This document shows, one piece after another, positions 32,303 to 38,407 of a DNA stretch of 38,407 nt. Every line of letters starts with the position of its first letter. Position 1 is the stretch's first letter. This DNA is from an uncultured Elusimicrobium sp. (GTDB lineage: Bacteria > Elusimicrobiota > Elusimicrobia > Elusimicrobiales > Elusimicrobiaceae). The stretch lies in NCBI GenBank assembly GCA_902794125.1, contig CADBFX010000005.1, forward strand, positions 1 to 38,407, read 5' to 3'. The position numbers were made by a program, and so were the translations under genes. Under the pieces are notes generated by a model. The model worked only from the letters and a program-made list of their open reading frames with translations. It did not search any database and had not been told where the DNA came from.

Positions 32303-34078
32303 TTATTTACCACCTGTTAACTTACGCTGGGCCTCTTCTTGGGCAGCCTTAATTTGGGCTTGTTTCTCTTTGTCCGGCAAATCAGAAGAAGAAATTTCAT
32401 TAATCTGGTTAAACATTTCTTCCAACACTGGGCGAGCCGTCTCTTTAAAGGCTTCTTTTTGCTCGTCGGTCGCCTTGGAAAGGCCCGGATCTTGTAGTAA
32501 ATTATCCAACGTTGATTCCACTCTCAATTTCACCATTTCGGGCCGTTTTTGAATTTCCATAATGGCCTGGTTGGTTTCTTGACGCGCCTGCATAAGTGCT
32601 TTCATTTTTTGGGAGCGGGACGTTTCAGGATCGTTCATAATACTCTCTGCCTTAGCAGCATAACGTGCGTATAAATCTTCCATCAATTTCGCCCCTTGCT
32701 TGCCGTAAATTTGCGTGGCCATTTCTACTTTTTCCCGTTGATCCTGTTGAATGCCTCCGCGGAAGTTTTCTTTCATACTCTCCGGCAACACGTAACGCCG
32801 GGGCAAAGTTTTGCCGCTTTCTTCGTTGGCCTGTTCGGCTTTTAACTGTTCTTCTTCCAAACGGTCTTCAGCTTCTATTAAGCCGTCTAAAGACAGATTA
32901 TTAGCTAATAATTCTTTTTCCAATGCTTTGCGGCGATCGCGTTGCAATTCCAGCTGACGTTTATAATATTCTTCCGGGGATAAATTCGCTTGGGCTAATT
33001 CCAATTCCTTTTGGCGATATTCTTGCAAGGTCTTTCCCATTTGCCCGGCCACGTTGGTCCCATACGCTTTGGCCAAATCTTGCTGGAGCGCCGCATCTTG
33101 GGAAACTTTATCGCTTTCAAATTGTTTTAAACCTTCTTTCCGGCTTAAATCTTGCAATTTATTGTTATATTTTTCATTAACGGCTCGAGTCGCTTTTGCC
33201 AATTCTTCCAACGATTTACCCGGCTGGTTAGTTACCGCTGTCAATTCTTGTTGGTAATCGTCCATGATACGCCCCGCCTCGGTAGCGGCAGAAGCACCAT
33301 ATGTTTCCTTCACAGAGGACACGACCGACTCTTTCTGCGCGGCCACTTGTTCAGCCACACTGGCTAAAGGACTAGCGGCTTTGGTTCCATGCCGGTTTAA
33401 ATATTTTTCTATATTGGCATCTTTTTTACTTTTGGGCAACATGGCCTGATACAACGCCCGTTCTACGCGCGAAGACAACCCGTCTAACTGTTTAGCAAGC
33501 GCGGCGGCCTGTTCCTTGCGCACCCCTTTCATATACGGAGCCATAATTCCGCGAGCACGTTCTTCCGTGGAAGGACGATATACGCCGGGAGTAAAAGTAG
33601 TATCTCTAGTAAAAGAAGGATCCGTCGGCATTCTTCTACCGGCGGCCAGGGCGGCCTGTTGCGAAGGTAAATATTCTTGAACGGTCATTACACCGGGTTG
33701 ACTGCCCTCCGCTAAAGAATTAGACGAAGCAGTAGTAAGCGGTGCGTTAGCCCCGTTTTCTGCAGAAGAAGTGGGTGATCTGCGGCCGATAAATCGTTTT
33801 AAAAATCCGTCTTTTTTACTCAATTTCGGTCTAGCCGGCGTGAAAGAAGAATCTTCTCCCAAGATTTCGTTATCTTTTAACGTAGCCAGTCCCGCCAACT
33901 CCCGCGCGGTTGCTTGGGAGGAGTGTGCCCCGGCAGATCGACCATAACTTTTGGAATTTACCGAATTGGACGCGGCAGGTTGTTCAATATAGTTGTGGCG
34001 CCAAAAGGCCACCCCAATTGTTAGCAAAATAATAATAAATACACTTAATTGCAATAAGGTTCTATTTTGTTTTTCCAT
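32303..34078 (-). CDS. Membrane-anchored helical repeat protein of unknown function
   Basis: A 591-residue protein with one N-terminal membrane segment (about residues 8-25), a Ser/Ala-rich low-complexity region to about 170, then an almost wholly helical Lys/Glu/Gln-rich body. The body has three spaced repeats, each starting with a YG pair (residues 260, 339 and 458): ETYGASAATEAGRIM, KAYGTNVAGQMGKTL, QIYGKQGAKLMEDL. Each is followed by an aromatic Y, a polar linker and a long charged helix. A half-repeat may end the protein (about 548-587). I recognise no family; a periplasmic coiled-coil or scaffold role is plausible. An AAGGA site precedes the ATG. The aspS terminator hairpin ends only 21 nt upstream, so expression may rely on read-through. 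Confidence 0.8.
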   Translation of the reverse strand: MEKQNRTLLQLSVFIIILLTIGVAFWRHNYIEQPAASNSVNSKSYGRSAGAHSSQATARELAGLATLKDNEILGEDSSFTPARPKLSKKDGFLKRFIGRRSPTSSAENGANAPLTTASSNSLAEGSQPGVMTVQEYLPSQQAALAAGRRMPTDPSFTRDTTFTPGVYRPSTEERARGIMAPYMKGVRKEQAAALAKQLDGLSSRVERALYQAMLPKSKKDANIEKYLNRHGTKAASPLASVAEQVAAQKESVVSSVKETYGASAATEAGRIMDDYQQELTAVTNQPGKSLEELAKATRAVNEKYNNKLQDLSRKEGLKQFESDKVSQDAALQQDLAKAYGTNVAGQMGKTLQEYRQKELELAQANLSPEEYYKRQLELQRDRRKALEKELLANNLSLDGLIEAEDRLEEEQLKAEQANEESGKTLPRRYVLPESMKENFRGGIQQDQREKVEMATQIYGKQGAKLMEDLYARYAAKAESIMNDPETSRSQKMKALMQARQETNQAIMEIQKRPEMVKLRVESTLDNLLQDPGLSKATDEQKEAFKETARPVLEEMFNQINEISSSDLPDKEKQAQIKAAQEEAQRKLTGGK

Positions 34079-34098
34079 ATAGCCCGTCCTTTTAGGCC

Positions 34099-34122
34099 AA
34101 AAGCCCCGCCGTAAGCGGGGCT
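34099..34122 (-). terminator. Short terminator or attenuator hairpin after aspS
   Basis: Minus-strand AGCCCCGC-TTAC-GGCGGGGCT with only four T after it. The short U-tract, and a gene beginning 21 nt downstream without its own visible promoter, suggest partial termination. Confidence 0.7.
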
Positions 34123-34126
34123 CTAA

Positions 34127-35875
34127 TTATTCTTTCACAATAGCAATGCCCAATTCTTTCAATTGGTTTTCATCTACCTTATTGGGTGATTCTGTCAGCG
34201 GGCAAACCGCTTGGGCTGTTTTGGGGAAGGCAATTACCTCGCGAATAGATTCTTCCCCCGCCAACAAGGCAGTAATACGGTCTAGTCCCAGGCCGATACC
34301 TCCATGTGGAGGCGCACCGGCTTCCAAAGCATTTAATAACATGCCAAAACGAATAGCAGCATCTTCCTTAGAATGCTTCATCAAAGCCAAAATGCGTTCT
34401 TGTACTTCGCGGCGGCAGTTACGCACGGAACCGGAAGCCAATTCGTTTCCGTTGAGCACCAAGTCAAATTGATACGAACGGACTGAACCCGGGTCTTTTT
34501 CCAAATTCGGCAAATCTTCTTCTACTGCAGCCGTAAACGGGTTGTGCGCGGCATCCCAGCGGTCTTCTTCCGGGATGTATTCTAACAATGGGAAGTTGGT
34601 AATCCACGCAAACGCCCATTCTTTTTGGGCAGGCAATTCTTTGACAAGTTCTTTGCGTAGTGCCCCCATAAACGACTGGCAAGTGCGTTTATTTACATCA
34701 CTGCCGATTAAAATCACGTCCCCGTCTTGGGCTTGAACCACGTTCAGAACGGCTTTCATTTCTTCGGGCGTAAAGAATTTGGCAGACGGCCCCTCAAAGG
34801 CTCCGCCCTTTACTTTCAGCCACACGAGCCCTTTGGCACCGTTTTTCTTGGCTAGTTCGGTAAGTTTATCTAAATGCCCGCGGGAATAAGCCGCGCCTTT
34901 TTCGCCGCGCAACGCATAAATGGAACCGTTGGCTGCTAGTACATCTTTAAATACCTTAAAACCTGTATTTGCGAATATACTGCTTACGTTTTTAATCTCC
35001 AAACTGTAACGCAAATCCGGTTTATCGGAACCGAAACGATCCATAGCTTCATCAAACGGCAATTTAATAAACGGTGTTTGCAAATCTTTTCCGGCTGTTT
35101 TAAAAATTTCTTTCATCAGGCCTTCCACAATTTCGTGGATATCGTCAATCGTCACAAACGACATTTCCATATCAATTTGTGTGTGCTCGGGCTGACGGTC
35201 CGCACGCAAATCTTCGTCGCGGAAGCACCGCGCTAATTGGAAATAGCGGTCAATTCCGCTGGCCATTAAGGTTTGTTTGAACATTTGAGGACTTTGCGGA
35301 AGCGCGTAAAATTCGCCGTGGTGTACGCGGGAAGGCACTAAGTAATCGCGTGCGCCTTCCGGAGTGGAACGCGTTAAAACCGGGGTTTCCACTTCGATAA
35401 ATCCGTTAGCATCCAAGTACCGGCGCGCCGCTTGCGCAATGCGGTGACGTAGGTACAGGTTAGCAAACATTTTCGGATTGCGTAAATCCAAATAGCGGTA
35501 TTTTAAGCGAATTTCTTCGGCCACGCCGCGTGATTTATCCACATCAAACGGCAAGGGAATAGATGTATTTAATACTTTTAAATCTTCGGCTACTACTTCA
35601 ATTTCACCGGTTTTCATGTTTGGGTTTACAGCCCCTTCAATACGGCGTTGCACCGTGCCGGTTACTTCTATTACATATTCGTTACGAAGGCCGTACGCAA
35701 TATCAAAAAACGGACGGGAAGGTTCCACGACCACTTGGCAGATACCGCTGCGGTCGCGCACGTCAATAAATAACACGCCGCCGTGGTTACGGTAACTGTT
35801 TACCCAACCGCATAAAGTTTGTTTCGTTCCTAGAAGCGCCGCGGTGATATCGCCGCAGTAGTTGGTTCTTTTCAT
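34127..35875 (-). CDS. aspS: Aspartyl-tRNA synthetase
   Basis: Charges tRNA-Asp. The 582-residue class II enzyme has the N-terminal OB-fold anticodon-binding domain (LCGWVNSYRNHGGVLFIDVRD), motif 2 around FQLARCFRDEDLRADRQPEHTQ, the bacterial GAD insertion (about 290-410), and motif 3 in GIGLGLDRI. The insertion marks the bacterial form, which may be discriminating or not. It overlaps hisS by 4 bp (ATGA). asnS is also present in the window, so Asn-tRNA need not depend only on transamidation. Confidence 0.96.
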   Translation of the reverse strand: MKRTNYCGDITAALLGTKQTLCGWVNSYRNHGGVLFIDVRDRSGICQVVVEPSRPFFDIAYGLRNEYVIEVTGTVQRRIEGAVNPNMKTGEIEVVAEDLKVLNTSIPLPFDVDKSRGVAEEIRLKYRYLDLRNPKMFANLYLRHRIAQAARRYLDANGFIEVETPVLTRSTPEGARDYLVPSRVHHGEFYALPQSPQMFKQTLMASGIDRYFQLARCFRDEDLRADRQPEHTQIDMEMSFVTIDDIHEIVEGLMKEIFKTAGKDLQTPFIKLPFDEAMDRFGSDKPDLRYSLEIKNVSSIFANTGFKVFKDVLAANGSIYALRGEKGAAYSRGHLDKLTELAKKNGAKGLVWLKVKGGAFEGPSAKFFTPEEMKAVLNVVQAQDGDVILIGSDVNKRTCQSFMGALRKELVKELPAQKEWAFAWITNFPLLEYIPEEDRWDAAHNPFTAAVEEDLPNLEKDPGSVRSYQFDLVLNGNELASGSVRNCRREVQERILALMKHSKEDAAIRFGMLLNALEAGAPPHGGIGLGLDRITALLAGEESIREVIAFPKTAQAVCPLTESPNKVDENQLKELGIAIVKE

Positions 35876-37101
35876 ACTAATTTTTTTACCTCTTGTGTTA
35901 AAACGTCAAACGGAATTCTTTTTTGTTCACCCGTTTGTAAATCTTTTAAAGTGACTTCCTTGGCCGCCAATTCGTCCGTCCCTAAAATAAGAGCATACGA
36001 CGCACCGCAACGGTCGGCTTGTTTCATTTGGCCTTTGATATTTTTATCAAAAAGTCCCCCTTCCGCCCGCACACCTGCCGCACGTAAATCTTGCGTTAAA
36101 TTAAATGCGGTTTCGTTGCACGATTTGTCCATAGAGACGAAATAAACGCTCTTTTGTTTCGGCGTTTCTACTTCTCCGCGCGACATAATCACACGTTCGG
36201 CACCCATCGCCCAACCGATAGCCGGTGTAGCCGGGCCACCCATATTTTTAACAAGCGTATCATAACGTCCGCCGGCGGCAATCGCATTTTGCGAAGCATC
36301 CCCCGCTTGAAATTCAAACACGGTGCGGGAATAATAATCCAGCCCGCGCACAAGCATAGGGTCCACTTCAAAATCAATTTTCCCTTTCAATAACGCTTGT
36401 ACTTCGTCAAAATGGGCTTGGCACTCCGGGCACAGTTTCATGGTCGGTACGCGGCCCGCAAAACGGGCGCCGTCAATTTTGCAATCCAGCACACGCAACG
36501 GATTTTTTTCTAAGCGCGTTTGGCAATTTTCGCACAAAGTATCTTTTTCTTTAGACAGAAAATCAATGAGCGCCTGGCGATAAAGCGGACGGCATTTGTC
36601 GCACCCCAAACTGTTGATTTTTACTTTATAATTCTTGGCTCCGAATTTAGCCACGATGTCTTTCAACATCAAAATCACTTCGGCATCGGCCGCCGGAGCA
36701 GAGTTGCCGATATATTCGGCACCAATCTGTTCAAATTCGCGGTAGCGGCCCGCTTGCGGACGTTCCGCACGGAACATATTGCCGATATAATAAAATTTTT
36801 GCACCGGGGCGTTCTGCACGAAATTATTTTCCAAATACGCACGCACCACACCGGGAGTTCCTTCCGGGCGGATGGCCAATTGCCGATGACCGGCATCTTC
36901 AAAGGTGTACATTTCTTTCTGAACGATATCGGTCGTTTCGCCGGTAGATTTAACAAATAATTCTTTTAACTCTACCGTCGGTAGGCGCAGTTCGCCAAAG
37001 CCATAGAGAGAAAACACGCCGCGGGCGCAGTTTTCTAATTCTGTAAAATTTTTGGATTGGGGTTCGAATATATCACGAAACCCTCTTACTAGTTTTGCCA
37101 T
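35872..37101 (-). CDS. hisS: Histidyl-tRNA synthetase
   Basis: Charges tRNA-His. The 409-residue class II enzyme starts MAKLVRGFRDIFEPQ and has TVELKELFVKSTGETTDIV, RPEGTPGVVRAYLENN, the motif 2 segment GNMFRAERPQAGRYREFEQIG, and the HisRS signature LVRGLDYYSRTVFEF. A tetra-cysteine-like group (CDKC, CENC, and C..C near CPEC) in the insertion could bind zinc. The frame stays open for 354 nt upstream through the tRNA region, but that part is antisense to tRNA and not coding. A TGCTAAAAT box lies 7 nt before the ATG and there is no ribosome site. Confidence 0.95.
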   Translation of the reverse strand: MAKLVRGFRDIFEPQSKNFTELENCARGVFSLYGFGELRLPTVELKELFVKSTGETTDIVQKEMYTFEDAGHRQLAIRPEGTPGVVRAYLENNFVQNAPVQKFYYIGNMFRAERPQAGRYREFEQIGAEYIGNSAPAADAEVILMLKDIVAKFGAKNYKVKINSLGCDKCRPLYRQALIDFLSKEKDTLCENCQTRLEKNPLRVLDCKIDGARFAGRVPTMKLCPECQAHFDEVQALLKGKIDFEVDPMLVRGLDYYSRTVFEFQAGDASQNAIAAGGRYDTLVKNMGGPATPAIGWAMGAERVIMSRGEVETPKQKSVYFVSMDKSCNETAFNLTQDLRAAGVRAEGGLFDKNIKGQMKQADRCGASYALILGTDELAAKEVTLKDLQTGEQKRIPFDVLTQEVKKLV

Positions 37102-37108
37102 ATAAGTT

Positions 37109-37117
37109 ATTTTAGCA
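37109..37117 (-). promoter_or_regulatory. Extended -10 box for hisS, predicting a leaderless mRNA
   Basis: Minus-strand TGCTAAAAT (TGn plus TAAAAT), then AACTTAT, then ATG. The start codon sits at the expected transcription start. Confidence 0.6.
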
Positions 37118-37194
37118 TTTTTATACGCGTACGGGCGGATAAAGGGCCTAGTTAACGAGTAGGAAGAAGTAAACTTTTTTTTAATTTTCAGATA

Positions 37195-37203
37195 TGCTAT
37201 AAT
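37195..37203 (+). promoter_or_regulatory. Extended -10 promoter for tRNA-Ala
   Basis: TGCTATAAT, a perfect extended -10 element, 33 nt upstream of the tRNA 5' end. The -35 region is only a T run, as is common with extended -10 promoters. Confidence 0.7.
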
Positions 37204-37236
37204 AAATATGTTGTTAGTGAAATTTGACCGTTTTTC

Positions 37237-37312
37237 GGGCGTGTAGCTCAGCTGGGAGAGCGCCTCGTTCGCAACGAGGAGGTCGTCGGTTCGATCCCGA
37301 TCACGTCCACCA
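37237..37312 (+). tRNA. tRNA-Ala, anticodon CGC
   Basis: A complete 76-nt cloverleaf with encoded CCA. The acceptor GGGCGTG pairs with CACGTCC and includes G3-U70, the alanine identity pair. D-stem is GCTC/GAGC; anticodon stem CCTCG/CGAGG holds the loop TTCGCAA, giving CGC (reads GCG codons); the T-arm has TTCGATC. A terminator follows. Confidence 0.97.
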
Positions 37313-37316
37313 TTCG

Positions 37317-37346
37317 AAAAAGTCCTGCTTGTCAGGGCTTTTTTTA
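37317..37346 (+). terminator. Intrinsic terminator after tRNA-Ala
   Basis: AAAAAGTCCTG pairs with CAGGGCTTTTT around CTTGT (one G-U pair), then further T. Confidence 0.88.
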
Positions 37347-37394
37347 TGGAGTGATTGTAATTAAGAAGCGAACGACCGACGAAGTTGTGAACAG

Positions 37395-37455
37395 AGCGCC
37401 CCGCTCCGAAGTGAAGCAACGAGGAGGTCGTCGGTTCGATCCCGATCACGTCCAA
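37395..37455 (+). pseudogene. Partial tRNA-Ala copy (3' half)
   Basis: Bases 37416-37454 repeat exactly the last 39 nt before CCA of the tRNA-Ala, from the anticodon loop through the discriminator A. Upstream, AGAGCGCC matches the D-arm/anticodon junction, but the anticodon 5' side is replaced by CCGCTCCGAAGTGAA. No 5' acceptor strand is found and the CCA is replaced by AAA. It cannot be a working tRNA. Confidence 0.85.
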
Positions 37456-37464
37456 AATTTAGAG

Positions 37465-37488
37465 ACCCTACGCAAGTAGGGTTTTTTT
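37465..37488 (+). terminator. Intrinsic terminator after partial tRNA copy
   Basis: ACCCTAC and GTAGGGT form a perfect stem closed by a GCAA tetraloop, followed by seven T. Confidence 0.88.
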
Positions 37489-37490
37489 GT

Positions 37491-37575
37491 GGACGTGAGA
37501 GGCGCGTTTCGCTTCCGAAGTGAAGCAACGAGGAGGTCGTTTGGCCCGTCCGGCAAGGACTCCCGATCACGTCCA
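37491..37575 (+). pseudogene. Second degenerate tRNA-Ala-like copy with paired acceptor ends
   Basis: GGACGTG (37491-37497) pairs perfectly with CACGTCC (37568-37574), an even better acceptor stem than the real tRNA. Inside, CTTCCGAAGTGAAGCAACGAG repeats the first remnant in part (shared from about 37511 to 37540), but the T-arm centre CGGTTCGA is replaced by 20 unrelated bases (37541-37560). The 3' end is AAAA rather than CCA. It looks tRNA-derived but not functional as a tRNA. Confidence 0.75.
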
Positions 37576-37585
37576 AAATTTTAAG

Positions 37586-37609
37586 GTCTCGCGCAAGCGG
37601 GGCTTTTTT
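37586..37609 (+). terminator. Intrinsic terminator after second tRNA-like copy
   Basis: GTCTCGC pairs with GCGGGGC (two G-U pairs) across a GCAA tetraloop, followed by six T. Confidence 0.8.
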
Positions 37610-37662
37610 ATTTCCTCCTAAAAAGATAAAATAAAAGTATATCTATTTTTACGAGGACTTCT

Positions 37663-38407
37663 ATGCTAAATAAAATTCGCGTCAAAGACGTCGGCCAATA
37701 CTTAGGCCAAGAAATCACTTTGCACGGCTGGCTTTATAACAAACGCTCCAGCGGTAAACTCCATTTTTTGCAATTGCGCGACGGTAGCGGCATTATCCAA
37801 TGCGTTATGTTTAAAGGCGAAGTGTCGCCGGAACTTTTTGATTTGGGCGATAAAGTAACCCAGGAATCTTCTATCGTTGTTACCGGGACGGTGCGCGAAG
37901 ACAAACGCTCTCCCCTCGGCTTTGAGCTGGGCGTAAAAAACTTGGAAGTTATCCAAATGGCTACCGATTACCCGATTACGCCCAAAGAACACGGCCCGGA
38001 ATTTTTAATGCAACACCGCCACTTATGGTTGCGTTCTGCTCGGCAAACCGCTATTTTGCGCATGCGATGAAATTATTTTTGCGATCCGCGAATACTTTCA
38101 CAAAAACGGATTTATTTTGTCTGACTCGCCGATTTTAACGCCGGCCGCTTGCGAAGGCACCAGCACGTTATTTGAAACCGATTATTTCGGCGAAAAAGCA
38201 TTTTTATCCCAAAGCGGACAACTTTATGGTGAAGCCTCTGCTATGGCTTTAGGCAAAACGTATTGTTTCGGGCCGACGTTTCGCGCTGAAAAATCCAAAA
38301 CGCGCCGTCACTTAACGGAATTTTGGATGGTAGAGCCCGAAGTGGCTTATAACGATTTAGATGATAACATGGACTTAGCCGAAGATTTTATCAAATATAT
38401 CGTCGGA
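37663..38407 (+). CDS. asnS: Asparaginyl-tRNA synthetase, frameshifted and cut by the window end
   Basis: Charges tRNA-Asn. The frame from the ATG at 37663 (GAGGA site upstream) gives the OB-fold domain, with [21 protein letters not shown], through [19 protein letters not shown], then a TGA at 38068-38070. The protein clearly continues in the next frame from 38066: [17 protein letters not shown], then [18 protein letters not shown] and the class II motif 2 segment [19 protein letters not shown]. Inserting two bases, making CGC ATG CGC GAT GAA, would restore the family sequence, so a 2-bp deletion (or +1 shift) is inferred. No start codon in the second frame could restart translation. Either an assembly error or a real mutation; the 3' end is outside the window. 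Confidence 0.85.

Noticed and set aside
37102..37455. N-terminal extension of hisS, including a GGRDRDRTDDLLVANEAL-like stretch
   Set aside because: This is antisense to tRNA-Ala and its remnants. Such translated tRNA complements are a known source of false proteins, and HisRS homology begins exactly at MAKLVRGFRD.
37361..37576. A 71-codon minus-strand frame over the tRNA remnants
   Set aside because: It shares TTSSLLHFG with the false hisS extension only because the DNA repeats; it is not a gene.
38059..38075. Programmed +1 frameshift in asnS, as in prfB
   Set aside because: The site lacks the CTT TGA slip site and an upstream SD-like stimulator, and the missing CG dinucleotide restores the family sequence simply. 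A deletion or assembly error is more likely.
1..38407. CRISPR arrays, insertion sequences, prophage, toxin-antitoxin or defence islands
   Set aside because: No regularly spaced repeats, transposase or integrase motifs, or recognisable defence proteins were seen in any frame.

Overview
The window reads as a stretch of chromosome from a Gram-negative-type, peptidoglycan-containing bacterium. The best guess is a gut-associated member of the Elusimicrobiota, close to Elusimicrobium. This is an inference from the style of the short type IV pilin (FTLVELLVVVLIIG followed by ALPQYEAAVEKS), the many small secreted proteins of unknown function, a lipoprotein starting CAGNPPAWWNP, and moderate G+C. No rRNA or other marker confirms it. 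Genes are dense, on both strands, and mostly in tight operons with 1-4 bp overlaps.

Layout: 1-193 is the 3' end of mltG. 180-2466 is a zinc/cadmium efflux operon (ArsR-family sensor plus P1B-2 ATPase) on the minus strand, with a clear operator palindrome. 2564-3025 is a lone type IV pilin. From 15753 down to 3075 on the minus strand runs one long run of genes: mnmE-mnmG-rsmG, a membrane-anchored HExxH peptidase, rsmH-ftsL-ftsI-murF-mraY-ftsW-murG. Upstream of it lies rpmH-rnpA-yidD-yidC-jag. This joins the conserved rpmH-to-rsmG block directly to a reduced division and cell wall (dcw) cluster that lacks mraZ, murE and murD.

19614-23768 holds a secreted duplicated-domain protein, recO, a secreted clostripain-like protease and a HAD phosphatase. 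23849-26808 is glyQ-glyS. 26859-27539 has no protein gene. It holds a strongly G/U-rich, highly pairable stretch bounded by a promoter and an intrinsic terminator, which I read as a structured non-coding RNA of about 450 nt that I cannot assign to a known family. 27540-28841 is a pair of related secreted proteins. 28900-30106 is lipA plus a small lipoprotein. 30176-32257 is a TPR-SpoIID protein. 32303-34078 is a membrane-anchored helical repeat protein. 34127-37101 is hisS-aspS. 37237-37312 is tRNA-Ala(CGC), followed by two degenerate partial tRNA-Ala copies, each with its own terminator. The window ends in asnS, which carries a frameshift.

Two patterns run across the window. First, several operon-leading genes (mnmE, recO, the HAD gene, glyQ, lipA, hisS) have no Shine-Dalgarno sequence but a good -10 box 6-8 nt before the ATG, which predicts leaderless mRNAs. 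Genes for secreted proteins generally have strong AGGAGG-type sites and longer leaders. Second, essential translation genes (glyQS, hisS, aspS, asnS, tRNA-Ala, rpmH, rnpA, mnmEG) sit beside cell envelope genes, so the window is mainly housekeeping with islands of lineage-specific secreted proteins. I see no CRISPR array, insertion sequence, phage or defence system.
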